In this document: one piece after another, positions 17,549-25,500 of the stretch | Position numbering within the stretch: the stretch's first letter is position 1 | How the letters are laid out: every line of letters begins with the position of its first letter | NCBI GenBank assembly: GCA_002375765.1 | Contig: DFMV01000022.1 | Span: 1-40,967 of the forward strand | Reading direction: 5' to 3' | DNA length: 40,967 nucleotides | Source: Rhizobiales bacterium UBA3584 | GTDB taxonomy: Bacteria; Pseudomonadota; Alphaproteobacteria; Rhizobiales; Devosiaceae | The notes under the pieces: generated by a model | Databases searched by the model: none | What the model saw: only the letters and a program-made list of their open reading frames with translations | Told to the model about the DNA's origin: nothing | Translations under genes and position numbers: made by a program

Positions 17549-18647
17549 GCGGACATTCCTTCCCATCAGCGCAATTGCTCTCTCCACCACTCTCTGGGCG
17601 GGCCAGGGCTTTGCACAGTACTCTAGTGCGCCGTTTTTCGACGAAACGGTTGCGCTTAGCCAGGCCTATGGGCTCGAATCTATCGGCCTCCGCCTCGATC
17701 TCGCAGCAGCATTCAGCGCGCCCTATGATGACGAACTGCTCGAAACTATCGAAGGCGTAACTGGTTCGTCGCTCACGCGGTTCGAGGGCACACTGACAGC
17801 TGCAGACCCCGAGCTCGCGCAGAACCTGCGCGCCGCACTCGAAACCGTCGCCGAGACGGCTGAGGACGGAGACGACGCCGGTGCGGCCATTGAAGAGGCA
17901 CGGGCGTTGCTTTCCGAGGCATACGACACCGTCATTGCCGACGATGTGCGGGGCACGCCGAGTTTCACGGGCGGGCTGCTGCTCCAGTTGCTGCTTTATG
18001 ACGATGGCGTCGCGGAAGGCTATGAAGAAGCCGCCGAAGGCAACGAACCTTGGGAGTACCCCAATGGCTGGGTTGCCCTGGAGCGGGTTAAGGCGCTCTG
18101 GTCCGAGCTCGAGGCCGATGCTTCCGAGCAGCAGGTCGTCGACGTCGAAGAGATGTTTGCGGTTCTCGATGAGCTCTATCCGCAGGTTGAGCCGCCGGAA
18201 TCAGTGGCAGGCTGGAATCCAGAGGAAGCCGAAGCTCCGGCCCAGCGGCTTGGCGGAATCCTTGAAACCGTCGTAGATGCCGATCTCTATCCGGGCCGCG
18301 ACACAGCCCGGTTGTCGGGTCATTTGGCAATGATGGTGTCTGAGACCTGTGCGACATATGAGACCGACGAAGCGGTCGCACAGGAGACGCTGTTTGCGCT
18401 CTATGACCTTTATGGCGGCGAACTTGAAGGAGTCGCCGGTCTATTTGCCCCAGAGGATGCGGAAACCGCCTCGGAAATGTTCGAATCGCTGATCGGTGTC
18501 GAAGATGATGACGACGACGAAGGCGCCGAAGGCAAGGGCGACGACGACCAGGACGAAGATGATGACGATGAAAGCGTTGCAGGCTCTGAAGCGTGCGGCG
18601 AACTCGAAACAGCGCTGACCAACATCCAAACCGCTTTCGGCGGCTGA
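17541..18647 (+). CDS. Secreted acidic protein with Asp-rich tail
   Basis: The 368-residue product has a signal peptide (LPISAIALSTTLWAGQGFAQ). A helical, acidic body follows with no family I can name. A tract at residues 321-344 is almost entirely Asp and Glu with a few Gly, flanked by two Cys (SETCATYE earlier, SEACGELE after). It starts inside the stop of the propeller gene (ATGAGTAA) and ends 16 bases before the ABC ATPase gene, so it is part of the same operon. Asp clusters bind hard cations; because this island holds a lanthanide-type dehydrogenase, metal binding in the periplasm is a reasonable guess. No EF-hand loops like those of lanmodulin are visible. Confidence 0.8.
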   Translation: MSKRTFLPISAIALSTTLWAGQGFAQYSSAPFFDETVALSQAYGLESIGLRLDLAAAFSAPYDDELLETIEGVTGSSLTRFEGTLTAADPELAQNLRAALETVAETAEDGDDAGAAIEEARALLSEAYDTVIADDVRGTPSFTGGLLLQLLLYDDGVAEGYEEAAEGNEPWEYPNGWVALERVKALWSELEADASEQQVVDVEEMFAVLDELYPQVEPPESVAGWNPEEAEAPAQRLGGILETVVDADLYPGRDTARLSGHLAMMVSETCATYETDEAVAQETLFALYDLYGGELEGVAGLFAPEDAETASEMFESLIGVEDDDDDEGAEGKGDDDQDEDDDDESVAGSEACGELETALTNIQTAFGG

Positions 18648-18663
18648 TCGGAGTATAACGGCC

Positions 18664-19467
18664 ATGGGTGTCATAGACATCGACGATGTCGCATACAGCT
18701 ATGGTGCTTACAAGGCCGTCGATCAGCTTTCACTTTCGATCGAGAAGGGCGAATTTTTTGCCCTTCTCGGCCCCAACGGGGCCGGCAAGACCACGCTTCT
18801 CAACATGCTCATGACCGTGACGCGGCCCACGGCCGGCCGCCTCAGCATCATGGGGCACGACGCGGTCACAGACACGATGACCGTCCGGCGCGCATTGGGC
18901 GTCGTTTTCCAAGAGCCCGCGCTCGACGACCGGCTCACGGCCCCGGAAAATCTTCAGATCCACGCCACGCTTTACGGTTTGCGGCGCGACGAACGCAAAG
19001 CTGCCGTCGAGCAGGCGCTGGAATGGGCGTCTCTAACCACAGCAGGCACAAAACCGGTCCGCAGCTTTTCAGGTGGCATGAAGCGGCGTCTGGAATTGGC
19101 ACGGGCGCTCATGCACGCGCCGCAAGTTCTGCTGCTCGACGAGCCGACGATTGGTTTGGACCCCCAGGGGCGCCGCCATCTCTGGGAGCGCATCGCAAGT
19201 CTGCGCGAAACCGGGATGACTGTTCTCATGACCACGCACAATCTCGTCGAAGCGGAGATGTGCGACAGGGTCGGGATCATCGACAAGGGCAGGCTGGTCG
19301 CGACCGGCGCGCCGCGTGACCTCATAGCGACCCATGGTAGCGACGCTGACGCAACGCTCGAAGACGTCTTCATCGCCCTTACCGGCGACCGGCTGTTTGA
19401 CGAGGATGCGACCGGGCGCGACCGGATGGTCGATTTCGCAAAACGCGGCGGCGAACACACACGGTAG
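18664..19467 (+). CDS. ABC exporter ATP-binding protein, PedA2-like
   Basis: The product has 267 residues. Walker A is GPNGAGKTT, signature FSGGMKRRLELARAL, Walker B VLLLDEPTIGLDPQ, and switch His in MTTHNL. The fold is that of the ABC-2 (DrrA/NodI) class that partners membrane proteins with six helices, here the next gene. In pseudomonads the same pair is encoded beside PQQ ethanol dehydrogenase genes (PedA2/PedB). Export of an alcohol, aldehyde or lipid-linked product is suspected but not shown. The last 35 residues (after LIATHG) are longer than usual for the class. Confidence 0.9.
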   Translation: MGVIDIDDVAYSYGAYKAVDQLSLSIEKGEFFALLGPNGAGKTTLLNMLMTVTRPTAGRLSIMGHDAVTDTMTVRRALGVVFQEPALDDRLTAPENLQIHATLYGLRRDERKAAVEQALEWASLTTAGTKPVRSFSGGMKRRLELARALMHAPQVLLLDEPTIGLDPQGRRHLWERIASLRETGMTVLMTTHNLVEAEMCDRVGIIDKGRLVATGAPRDLIATHGSDADATLEDVFIALTGDRLFDEDATGRDRMVDFAKRGGEHTR

Positions 19468-19471
19468 GGTC

Positions 19472-20347
19472 ATGGTACGTTTCTTCGCTTTTGACTTCGA
19501 TGTCGTCGCTATCATGTGGAAGCGCGAAATGCTGCGCTATCTGCGTGATCGTTCGCAGATATTTGGTGGTGTGTCCCGCACGTTACTGTGGTTGGTCATC
19601 CTGGGCTTCGGCCTTGGCGCGGCTTTGCGCGAGATCGAGGGCTATTCCTATGCTCAGTACATTCTGCCGGGCGTCATCATCCTCAACATCCTATTCAGCT
19701 CGCTGCAATGCGCGGTCTCACTGGTCTGGGACCGTGAAGTGGGGCTCTTACGTTCGATCATTGTTTCCCCTGCGCCAATGCTGTCGGTGACTTTGGGCAA
19801 AGTGCTGGGCGGCGCTACGATCGCTCTGTTCCAAGGCTCAATACCACTTCTGGCGATCCCGTTTCTCGACATGCGCGTGACCCCGTTCGGCCTCGCGCTT
19901 GCGCTCGTCGTGATGTTTTTTGTGGGTATGACCATTACCGCAGGAGGGATCGTTATCGCCTCACGGCTCAAGACATTTGAAGGCTTTGGATCGATCTCGA
20001 ACGGCATCATCCAGCCGCTCTATTTTCTGTCGGGATCCATTTTTCCCCTGCGCGGGGTGATCGGAGGCGTGGGGTTTCTCGATATTCCCGCCGATCTGCG
20101 TGACCAGCTACGCCAGCTTGGCATTTTTGCCATCGGCGGCGGTTGGATTGTCCAGCTTCCCGTATGGATCCAGGTTCTGGTCTACATCAATCCAGTAAGC
20201 TATCAACTCGATCTCTTGCGGTTCGTATTGCTCGATTTCGAGCAATTGCCGCTGGCCGCCGACATCGCGGTAACGTTCGGCTTGGCGCCGATTATGGTCA
20301 TCTGGGCCGCATTCTCGGTCAAAAGCATGCTCGACAGGCGCCGTTGA
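19472..20347 (+). CDS. ABC-2 type permease, PedB/PedC-like
   Basis: The 291-residue product has about six membrane helices and the ABC-2 signature region (GSISNGIIQPLYFLSGSIFPLRG). A cytoplasmic N-terminal amphipathic helix (WKREMLRYLRDRSQIFGG) precedes helix 1. The ATG at 19472 lies five bases after the ATPase stop and is where homology begins; the open frame extends further upstream inside the ATPase gene, but that part is a shadow. With the ATPase at 18664 it forms an exporter associated with PQQ alcohol oxidation. It ends 30 bases before the convergent gene at 20377. Confidence 0.9.
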   Translation: MVRFFAFDFDVVAIMWKREMLRYLRDRSQIFGGVSRTLLWLVILGFGLGAALREIEGYSYAQYILPGVIILNILFSSLQCAVSLVWDREVGLLRSIIVSPAPMLSVTLGKVLGGATIALFQGSIPLLAIPFLDMRVTPFGLALALVVMFFVGMTITAGGIVIASRLKTFEGFGSISNGIIQPLYFLSGSIFPLRGVIGGVGFLDIPADLRDQLRQLGIFAIGGGWIVQLPVWIQVLVYINPVSYQLDLLRFVLLDFEQLPLAADIAVTFGLAPIMVIWAAFSVKSMLDRRR

Positions 20348-20376
20348 TCGATGCCTGTCGAGATTTTCCTGCGCGG

Positions 20377-21669
20377 TCAGCGCGGGCCATCGCCCAGCAG
20401 ATCGAGCCGGTCCTTGGCATCATCTTCGGACACGTCTTCAGGGACTTTTCCTGCATAATGGGCAACATTGATGCGTGATGTGAGCTGCAACTGCCGCCAC
20501 ACCACATCGTTGTCGACTTCCGAAACCACCAATGGCTGACGCAACTGATGGTCCCAGGGCCGGAACGAGATGCCGGGCCCCTTGGCGACTTCGAACACGG
20601 TGTCCGGGGCCTCCAGATGTGCAATCATCGCCTGGGCGTCCGTCGATCCAACCGCCAGCACCGTGTCTACCACGATCTTTACGGCATGATAGGCGGCCCA
20701 GGCTGTCGGATCCGCGGGTTCTGCGTAGCGCGCGCGGATCTGAAGATTGAAGTCCTCGGCTTCGGCGGTGTCGTCGGTGGGGTCCCACAGCCCGACCCGA
20801 TATTGAGGATTGAGCACCGGCAAGCGGCTGCGCGACGCTGCCATGAAGTCGCGCGTCTGGGTGATGGTGTGCGGAAAGGTCAGGACCGGCATGGTCATGC
20901 CGATCTCTTCCATCTGCACGAGCAGTGGGAACTGGTCCTGATAGGCGACGAGGATGAAAATCACATCTACCTCGATGGCCGAGAGCTCCTCGATCGCGTC
21001 AGCATAAACCGGCAGCGCCGGCACTATGGAAACTATCCCTTCGATCGTGCAGCCTGCCTTTTCGGCCGATTGCGCGACACGTTCGGCCATGGCCACGCCC
21101 CGGGCGCTGGTGTCGGACACCACGGCCCAGCGGGTCTGTCCGTTCCGGGCGGCGAGCTGTCCCATGGCGTCGAGATACATCGCGTCGCTGGCTTCGACAT
21201 GAAACACATAAGGGTTGGCAGGCTGGCTGCGAAAAGCGTCAGCCGTCTCCCCGATATTGAAGAAGGGGATTTTGGCAGCGGCGGCGATCTCGGCCAGCAC
21301 CTCCGCCTGTCCTTCGCCCACCCCGCCGATGAGGGCGCAAATGTCTTGCTGTTCGACCAGCCGCTCGCCAGCCCGTATGGCGGCTTCTACAGTGGGTGAA
21401 GTGGCTAGCAGCAAATCTAGGCTGCCGCCTTCCGCTTCCACCGAATCGGACAGTCGTGTTTCGGCCAACAATGCGCCGATCCGCCCGGCCGTGCCGATGA
21501 AATCATTGATCGAGGCGAGGATGAAGGCGTTGCCGGTGCGGGCTGGAAATACAGTGCCGATCCGGATTGTCGATGCGCCCGGCGTTGCTGCAAGGCCAGG
21601 CACCGCGATGCTGACAGATGCCAGCGTCACTGCGCCGGCCATAAAGCTGCGGCGTGTAATGGTGCTCAT
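20377..21669 (-). CDS. PQQ-ABC-type periplasmic binding protein, paralogue 2
   Basis: The 430-residue product begins with a Tat-like signal (ITRRSFMAGAVTLASVSIA). The type I binding-protein fold follows (IRIGTVFPARTGNA and ICALIGGVGEGQAEVLAEIA), with the same C-terminal SFRPWDHQLRQPL motif as the gene at 15162. The ATG at 21669 overlaps the stop of the XoxJ-like gene by four bases, setting the start and showing coupled translation. Having one copy in each of the two convergent operons suggests duplication and division of labour, for example sensing versus transport. The Tat signal here against a Sec signal in the other copy hints that this one folds, perhaps with a ligand, before export. Confidence 0.88.
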   Translation of the reverse strand: MSTITRRSFMAGAVTLASVSIAVPGLAATPGASTIRIGTVFPARTGNAFILASINDFIGTAGRIGALLAETRLSDSVEAEGGSLDLLLATSPTVEAAIRAGERLVEQQDICALIGGVGEGQAEVLAEIAAAAKIPFFNIGETADAFRSQPANPYVFHVEASDAMYLDAMGQLAARNGQTRWAVVSDTSARGVAMAERVAQSAEKAGCTIEGIVSIVPALPVYADAIEELSAIEVDVIFILVAYQDQFPLLVQMEEIGMTMPVLTFPHTITQTRDFMAASRSRLPVLNPQYRVGLWDPTDDTAEAEDFNLQIRARYAEPADPTAWAAYHAVKIVVDTVLAVGSTDAQAMIAHLEAPDTVFEVAKGPGISFRPWDHQLRQPLVVSEVDNDVVWRQLQLTSRINVAHYAGKVPEDVSEDDAKDRLDLLGDGPR

Positions 21670-22532
21670 TGGGATTGCTCCGCTATCGAGAGTGAGGGAC
21701 GCGGCAAATCGAGCGTCGGCACATTGTATTCGGCCAGAATCGCATAGATATCGTCCCATCGGCGCGTGATGGCGACGTCGAGCAAATCGCGCAATTCCTC
21801 ATCGCCCAGCCGCAGCGCAATGACGATTGAATGATACATTGGCGTAAACGGAATATCGAATTCGGGAACCGGGGTGACCGTAAGCGGTGGGTCCTGAAGC
21901 GCGGCGTAGTACCCGCCGACGGGCCCCCAGGGCACGGCAACGTCTATCGTACCGTCGGCAACCGACTCGATCATCGATTCGAACCGCGTGCCCGAGTTGG
22001 TGCCCGACAGCTCTGAACTGACGGTGATCCGGTCTAGCAGTCCGCGCCGTGCCAGGGCCAGGTGTGAACTCGTGCCTTCTGAGGTGGTGCCCAGTTGCAG
22101 TTCGGTGAGAACTTCATCGTCGAATGTGGCGATGTTATAAGCCTCGTCCGCGCGATAAACGAAAGCGTATGGGCTGCGATAATAGGCGAGGGTAGCGATC
22201 ACGCCGTCTCCTCCGTCCGGCACGCCAATCATCATGTCGCAATGGCCCTCGCGCAATTGCTCGGAAACCATGCTCGGCGCCAATGCCCACCACTGATAGG
22301 TGAGTTCGGCGCCCATTTCCTCGGCAAGAATTTCAGCGATGGCGTTCTCATAGCCTTCCTCGGCGCGATTCGATTGCGGCATGTAATCTGGGTCGGCGCA
22401 AACGCGCATTTCCCAAGCATTGGCCGCCGGGGCCATCACGGCGCTAGCGCCAGTGACCATTGTGGCCAGGGCGACTGCGGCGGCGGTGCAGGCCAGACGC
22501 TGATGCGTCGGGCGCCGGACTGAAGTGTTCAT
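21666..22532 (-). CDS. XoxJ/MxaJ-like periplasmic protein
   Basis: The product has 288 residues. A long signal peptide ending near PAANA is followed by the quinoprotein-associated binding fold: MRVCADPDYMPQSNRAEEGYENAIAE in two conserved parts, TYQWWALAPSMV, and CDMMIGVPDGGD. These proteins are encoded next to MxaF or XoxF dehydrogenases. Structural work on XoxJ suggests a large cleft that may help activate the dehydrogenase. It lies 165 bases downstream of the dehydrogenase gene, separated by a GC-rich stem-loop (22621-22647). It overlaps the next gene by four bases. The fold is related to amino-acid receptors, but transport is unlikely. Confidence 0.9.
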   Translation of the reverse strand: MNTSVRRPTHQRLACTAAAVALATMVTGASAVMAPAANAWEMRVCADPDYMPQSNRAEEGYENAIAEILAEEMGAELTYQWWALAPSMVSEQLREGHCDMMIGVPDGGDGVIATLAYYRSPYAFVYRADEAYNIATFDDEVLTELQLGTTSEGTSSHLALARRGLLDRITVSSELSGTNSGTRFESMIESVADGTIDVAVPWGPVGGYYAALQDPPLTVTPVPEFDIPFTPMYHSIVIALRLGDEELRDLLDVAITRRWDDIYAILAEYNVPTLDLPRPSLSIAEQSQ

Positions 22533-22620
22533 GGTTCAACTCGCGTATGTTGCAGCGGGAGGCCGGGGGTGCGACGTTGCAGAAACGTCTTTGGGCGAAG
22601 GGCGCCACCCTTGACGAAAT

Positions 22621-22647
22621 CGCCCGGCGTGCAGAGCGCGCCGGGCG
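22621..22647 (-). terminator. Stem-loop between dehydrogenase and XoxJ-like genes
   Basis: CGCCCGGCG (22621-22629) pairs perfectly with CGCCGGGCG (22639-22647) over a nine-base loop. On the leftward transcript only a short U-poor run follows, so it is a weak terminator. It more likely lowers read-through or protects the 3' end of the abundant dehydrogenase mRNA. Confidence 0.6.
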
Positions 22648-22696
22648 AAATCTAGCACTTCAAACAGCCGGGCTTATGGTTCCCGGTACGAGCATA

Positions 22697-24646
22697 CTAC
22701 TCGTTGAGTTCGAAGACATAGAGTGTGCTGCCTTCGCGCTGATAGCGGTTGACCGCATCGGGCTCGGCATCGGGAGCGACCTGAACCACACCCGGACGAG
22801 CGGAGGCGATGAAAGCCAGACGCTGGTTGCCATCCGGACCAACAAAGCTGACCGGCGAAGCCGAAGACTGGTTGCCCGAACGGAATTCCCAAGCAACATC
22901 GCCGGTTTCGGCGTCGATAGCGCGGAACACGCCCTTGTCGTCGCCGCCAAGGAACAGCAGGCCACCAGCCGTTGCAAGGATCGGATCCTGGGTGGGCTGG
23001 ACGTAGTCGATGCTCCAGACGGTTTGGCCGGTTACAGGGTCGTTGGCCTGCAGCTGGTTTTTGACGTCGGTTTCGTTGCCTTCAAGGTCGACCCAGAACT
23101 TTTCACCTGCCCATTCGAACAGGGTGTAGCTCTCGGTTGCAGGGTAGCTGTATTCGCCTTCGGTAACGCGCATGGCGCGGCAACCCAACTGGACGCTGGT
23201 GTAAAGCAGGCCTGTTTCGGGCGAATAGGCGTCGTTTTCCCAGTTACGGGCGGCAATGGTGGGGCAGACCACGGCTTCCGTACCTGTGGGGCCGTCGACA
23301 TCATCCTCGCCGTAAAGCTCGGCTTCTTCTTCGTTGAGCGCTATCTGCTCGGGGGTCAGAGCACCGGCTTCGGTGTACTCGCGACGATCTTCGGCGTCCG
23401 TGAACATCAGAGTATCAAGATTATAGCCGACGCTTCCAGACTCTGCGTCCCAGCCCGAGAAAATGTTCTGGTATACGAACGGCCAAGGCTCATTAAGCAC
23501 TTCGCCGGTTTCGCGGTCCCAGACATAGAAATAGCCGTTACGGGCTGCACGAACGATGGTCTTGCGCATTTCGCCATCGATTTCGATGTCGGCAAGAATG
23601 GGGGTTCCGGGCTCGTCGAGGTCCCACTGGTCCTGCGGTGTCAGGTTATACGCCCAGATCAGCTCGCCCGTCACTGCGTCGCGCGCCATCATCGAAGCGC
23701 AGTAATTGCTTCTATAGGACTGAACGACGCCATTTTCGTTGAGGTCGATTTCGCCCCATTCGCGGCGATAGTCGGGATTCCAGGGACCACAGTTGCCGGT
23801 CGCATAGTAGAACATGTTCAATTCGGGATCATGCGAGAAATAACCCCATGTTGAACCGCCGCCCTGTTGCCAGCTGTCTTCGAACCAAGACGCTTCGGCC
23901 GGGTTTTCGATCTGGTCAAACTCATAGAACGGATTGAAGCGATCTGTGATGCCGACCTCTTCATTGGGGCCCATGCTGTAATAGCGCCAGGCTTCTTCGC
24001 CAGTGTCGATGTTGAACGCCGTAACGTAACCGCGCACGCCGTATTCACCGCCGGCCATACCGGTAATGTAGAGATCGCCGATAACCAGGCCGTTGCCCAC
24101 CATGGTCTCTGCGTTATCGATATCTGTTGCCTGCACGTCCCAGAGCAGCTCGCCTGTTTCCGCGTCAAGCGCATAGACATGACCACCCAGAGACTGGAAG
24201 AAGATCTTGCCTTCCGCATAGTTCATGCCACGTGTTTGAGCACCACAGCATGCGACCGGAAGAACCTGCTCGAGATTTTCGGCATCAGCGCGAAATTCCC
24301 ATTTGATGGCGCCCTGCTCGTTCAGATCGAGGGCATAAACTCGGTTCGGTTTGGGGGTGACCACATACATTGTGTCATCTACGACCAGCGGGGGCGCCTG
24401 AGCTTCGTCTGCCACCCCGAGCTGGAACGTCCACTCGACCGCGAGATCGTCGACATTGTCGAGGTTAATTTGATCAAGAGCGCTGAAGTTCTGTCCGGAA
24501 TACGTAATGTTAGGCATCACGTTGTTCGCTGGATCGGCGGAGAGCTCGGTGACGTCATCATTGGCACTGATTGATGCAGCGCCCATCATGAATAGTGATG
24601 CCAAGGTCAGTGAAGTCCTCAGCAGTCTCGCTTTTCGAATAGCCAT
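22697..24646 (-). CDS. PQQ-dependent alcohol dehydrogenase, lanthanide type
   Basis: The product has 649 residues with a signal peptide (LLRTSLTLASLFMMGAASISA). The eight-bladed quinoprotein propeller follows, with the vicinal disulfide ACCGAQTRG (Cys 133-134) that stacks on PQQ. Metal ligands align as Glu201, Asn285 and catalytic Asp342; the Glu-Asn distance of 84 equals that of MxaF. Asp344, two residues after the catalytic Asp (WDLDEP), is the extra carboxylate that marks lanthanide-dependent XoxF and ExaF/PedH enzymes; calcium enzymes have Ala or Ser there. The Asn-to-Asp stretch is about 14 residues longer than in XoxF and contains Cys286 and Cys316. It oxidises alcohols in the periplasm and passes electrons to cytochrome c. 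GGGAGGA supports the start. Methanol versus longer alcohols cannot be decided. Confidence 0.92.
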   Translation of the reverse strand: MAIRKARLLRTSLTLASLFMMGAASISANDDVTELSADPANNVMPNITYSGQNFSALDQINLDNVDDLAVEWTFQLGVADEAQAPPLVVDDTMYVVTPKPNRVYALDLNEQGAIKWEFRADAENLEQVLPVACCGAQTRGMNYAEGKIFFQSLGGHVYALDAETGELLWDVQATDIDNAETMVGNGLVIGDLYITGMAGGEYGVRGYVTAFNIDTGEEAWRYYSMGPNEEVGITDRFNPFYEFDQIENPAEASWFEDSWQQGGGSTWGYFSHDPELNMFYYATGNCGPWNPDYRREWGEIDLNENGVVQSYRSNYCASMMARDAVTGELIWAYNLTPQDQWDLDEPGTPILADIEIDGEMRKTIVRAARNGYFYVWDRETGEVLNEPWPFVYQNIFSGWDAESGSVGYNLDTLMFTDAEDRREYTEAGALTPEQIALNEEEAELYGEDDVDGPTGTEAVVCPTIAARNWENDAYSPETGLLYTSVQLGCRAMRVTEGEYSYPATESYTLFEWAGEKFWVDLEGNETDVKNQLQANDPVTGQTVWSIDYVQPTQDPILATAGGLLFLGGDDKGVFRAIDAETGDVAWEFRSGNQSSASPVSFVGPDGNQRLAFIASARPGVVQVAPDAEPDAVNRYQREGSTLYVFELNE

Positions 24647-24977
24647 TCAAATATCCTCCCAATGGCTTAGGTACCGGCAAACCGCCTCACGCAGCCAAAG
24701 ATGTCTTGAATGGCACGTTGCTTGACGACGTGAGGTGCATTGCCTCCGATTCCAATCTTGCAGAACGTGAAGGGATATTCAAGTTGACACATTGGACAAT
24801 ATTGCTGGTTGCAGATGCTAAGGATTGGGATTACCAAGATAGGGAAAAGTGCTGGTCGCATCGGAAGCAAAGCCCCAAAGCCTGTCGCGATCTCCGGGAT
24901 CTCCGGTGTAATGGGGCAGCCGCAATCCCGTGTCGTTTGCGGACTCAATAAATCTGAAATGCCGTAGGAGGAGTAAT
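24647..24977. promoter_or_regulatory. Divergent control region, dehydrogenase and cytochrome c
   Basis: About 330 bases lie between two divergent genes that must be expressed together. No reading frame here is convincing. TTGACA occurs at 24784-24789, but no good -10 follows at 16-18 bases. No clear operator palindrome was found, so the basis of regulation, for example by metal, is not visible. Confidence 0.45.
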
Positions 24978-25400
24978 ATGAAGAAGAATTTCGGGACAGG
25001 GATCGCAACAATTTTGCTGTCCAGCCTTATTGGAGCGACACCGGCTCTGACGCAGGATCTCGCGAATGACGAAGAGTCGCTTGCAATCCTGATGGAAGAG
25101 GGCGAAACCGTTTACACCAACAACTGTGCCGCCTGTCATGGCGCAGAAGGTGAGGGTGGCGCTGGTCCGGCACTGGTCAACAGTGCAGTCGTGGAAAGCC
25201 GCTCGGCCGTAATCTATCAGATACTCTTTGGAGCGATGGATCACGGTATGCCTGCATTCGGTCCGATCTTGTCAGACCGCGAAGTTGCGGCGGTTTCTAC
25301 TTACATGCGCAACGTGTGGGAAAACGAAGAAGGCATTGTGCTTCCGCGCTCGGTTGAGCTCCGCCGCTCTGCCCCGCCGGAAGAAGAGACTGCACAGTAG
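24978..25400 (+). CDS. Periplasmic cytochrome c, likely electron acceptor
   Basis: The product has 140 residues. A signal peptide (TILLSSLIGATPALTQ) is followed by one class I heme site, NNCAACHG. The distal ligand is probably the Met in HGMPAFGP, followed by the C-terminal helix DREVAAVSTYMRNVW. GGAGGAG lies seven bases before the ATG at 24978, so the longer upstream frame is not used. It is divergent from the PQQ dehydrogenase gene and is the obvious electron acceptor, equivalent to XoxG or the cytochrome c550 of ethanol oxidisers, though smaller than typical XoxG. A strong terminator follows. Confidence 0.9.
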   Translation: MKKNFGTGIATILLSSLIGATPALTQDLANDEESLAILMEEGETVYTNNCAACHGAEGEGGAGPALVNSAVVESRSAVIYQILFGAMDHGMPAFGPILSDREVAAVSTYMRNVWENEEGIVLPRSVELRRSAPPEEETAQ

Positions 25401-25429
25401 GCTGCACTGACACGATCACTGAGTTCTAA

Positions 25430-25458
25430 GATGACCGCCTTGGCGGTCATCTTTTTTT
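25430..25458 (+). terminator. Rho-independent terminator after cytochrome c gene
   Basis: GATGACCGCC and GGCGGTCATC form a perfect 10-base stem with a two-base TT between the arms, followed by seven T (25452-25458). It ends the cytochrome c transcript 30 bases after the stop and before the convergent gene at 25501. Confidence 0.93.
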
Positions 25459-25500
25459 CGCAGAGGTTGTCAACCGTCTCGCCAGCGGTTGACGCCCGAA

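Noticed and set aside
22460..23854. 464-codon frame on the plus strand
   Set aside because: It is the shadow of the PQQ dehydrogenase and XoxJ-like genes, whose motifs are unmistakable.
24784..24789. TTGACA as -35 box for the cytochrome c gene
   Set aside because: No acceptable -10 hexamer occurs 16-18 bases downstream.
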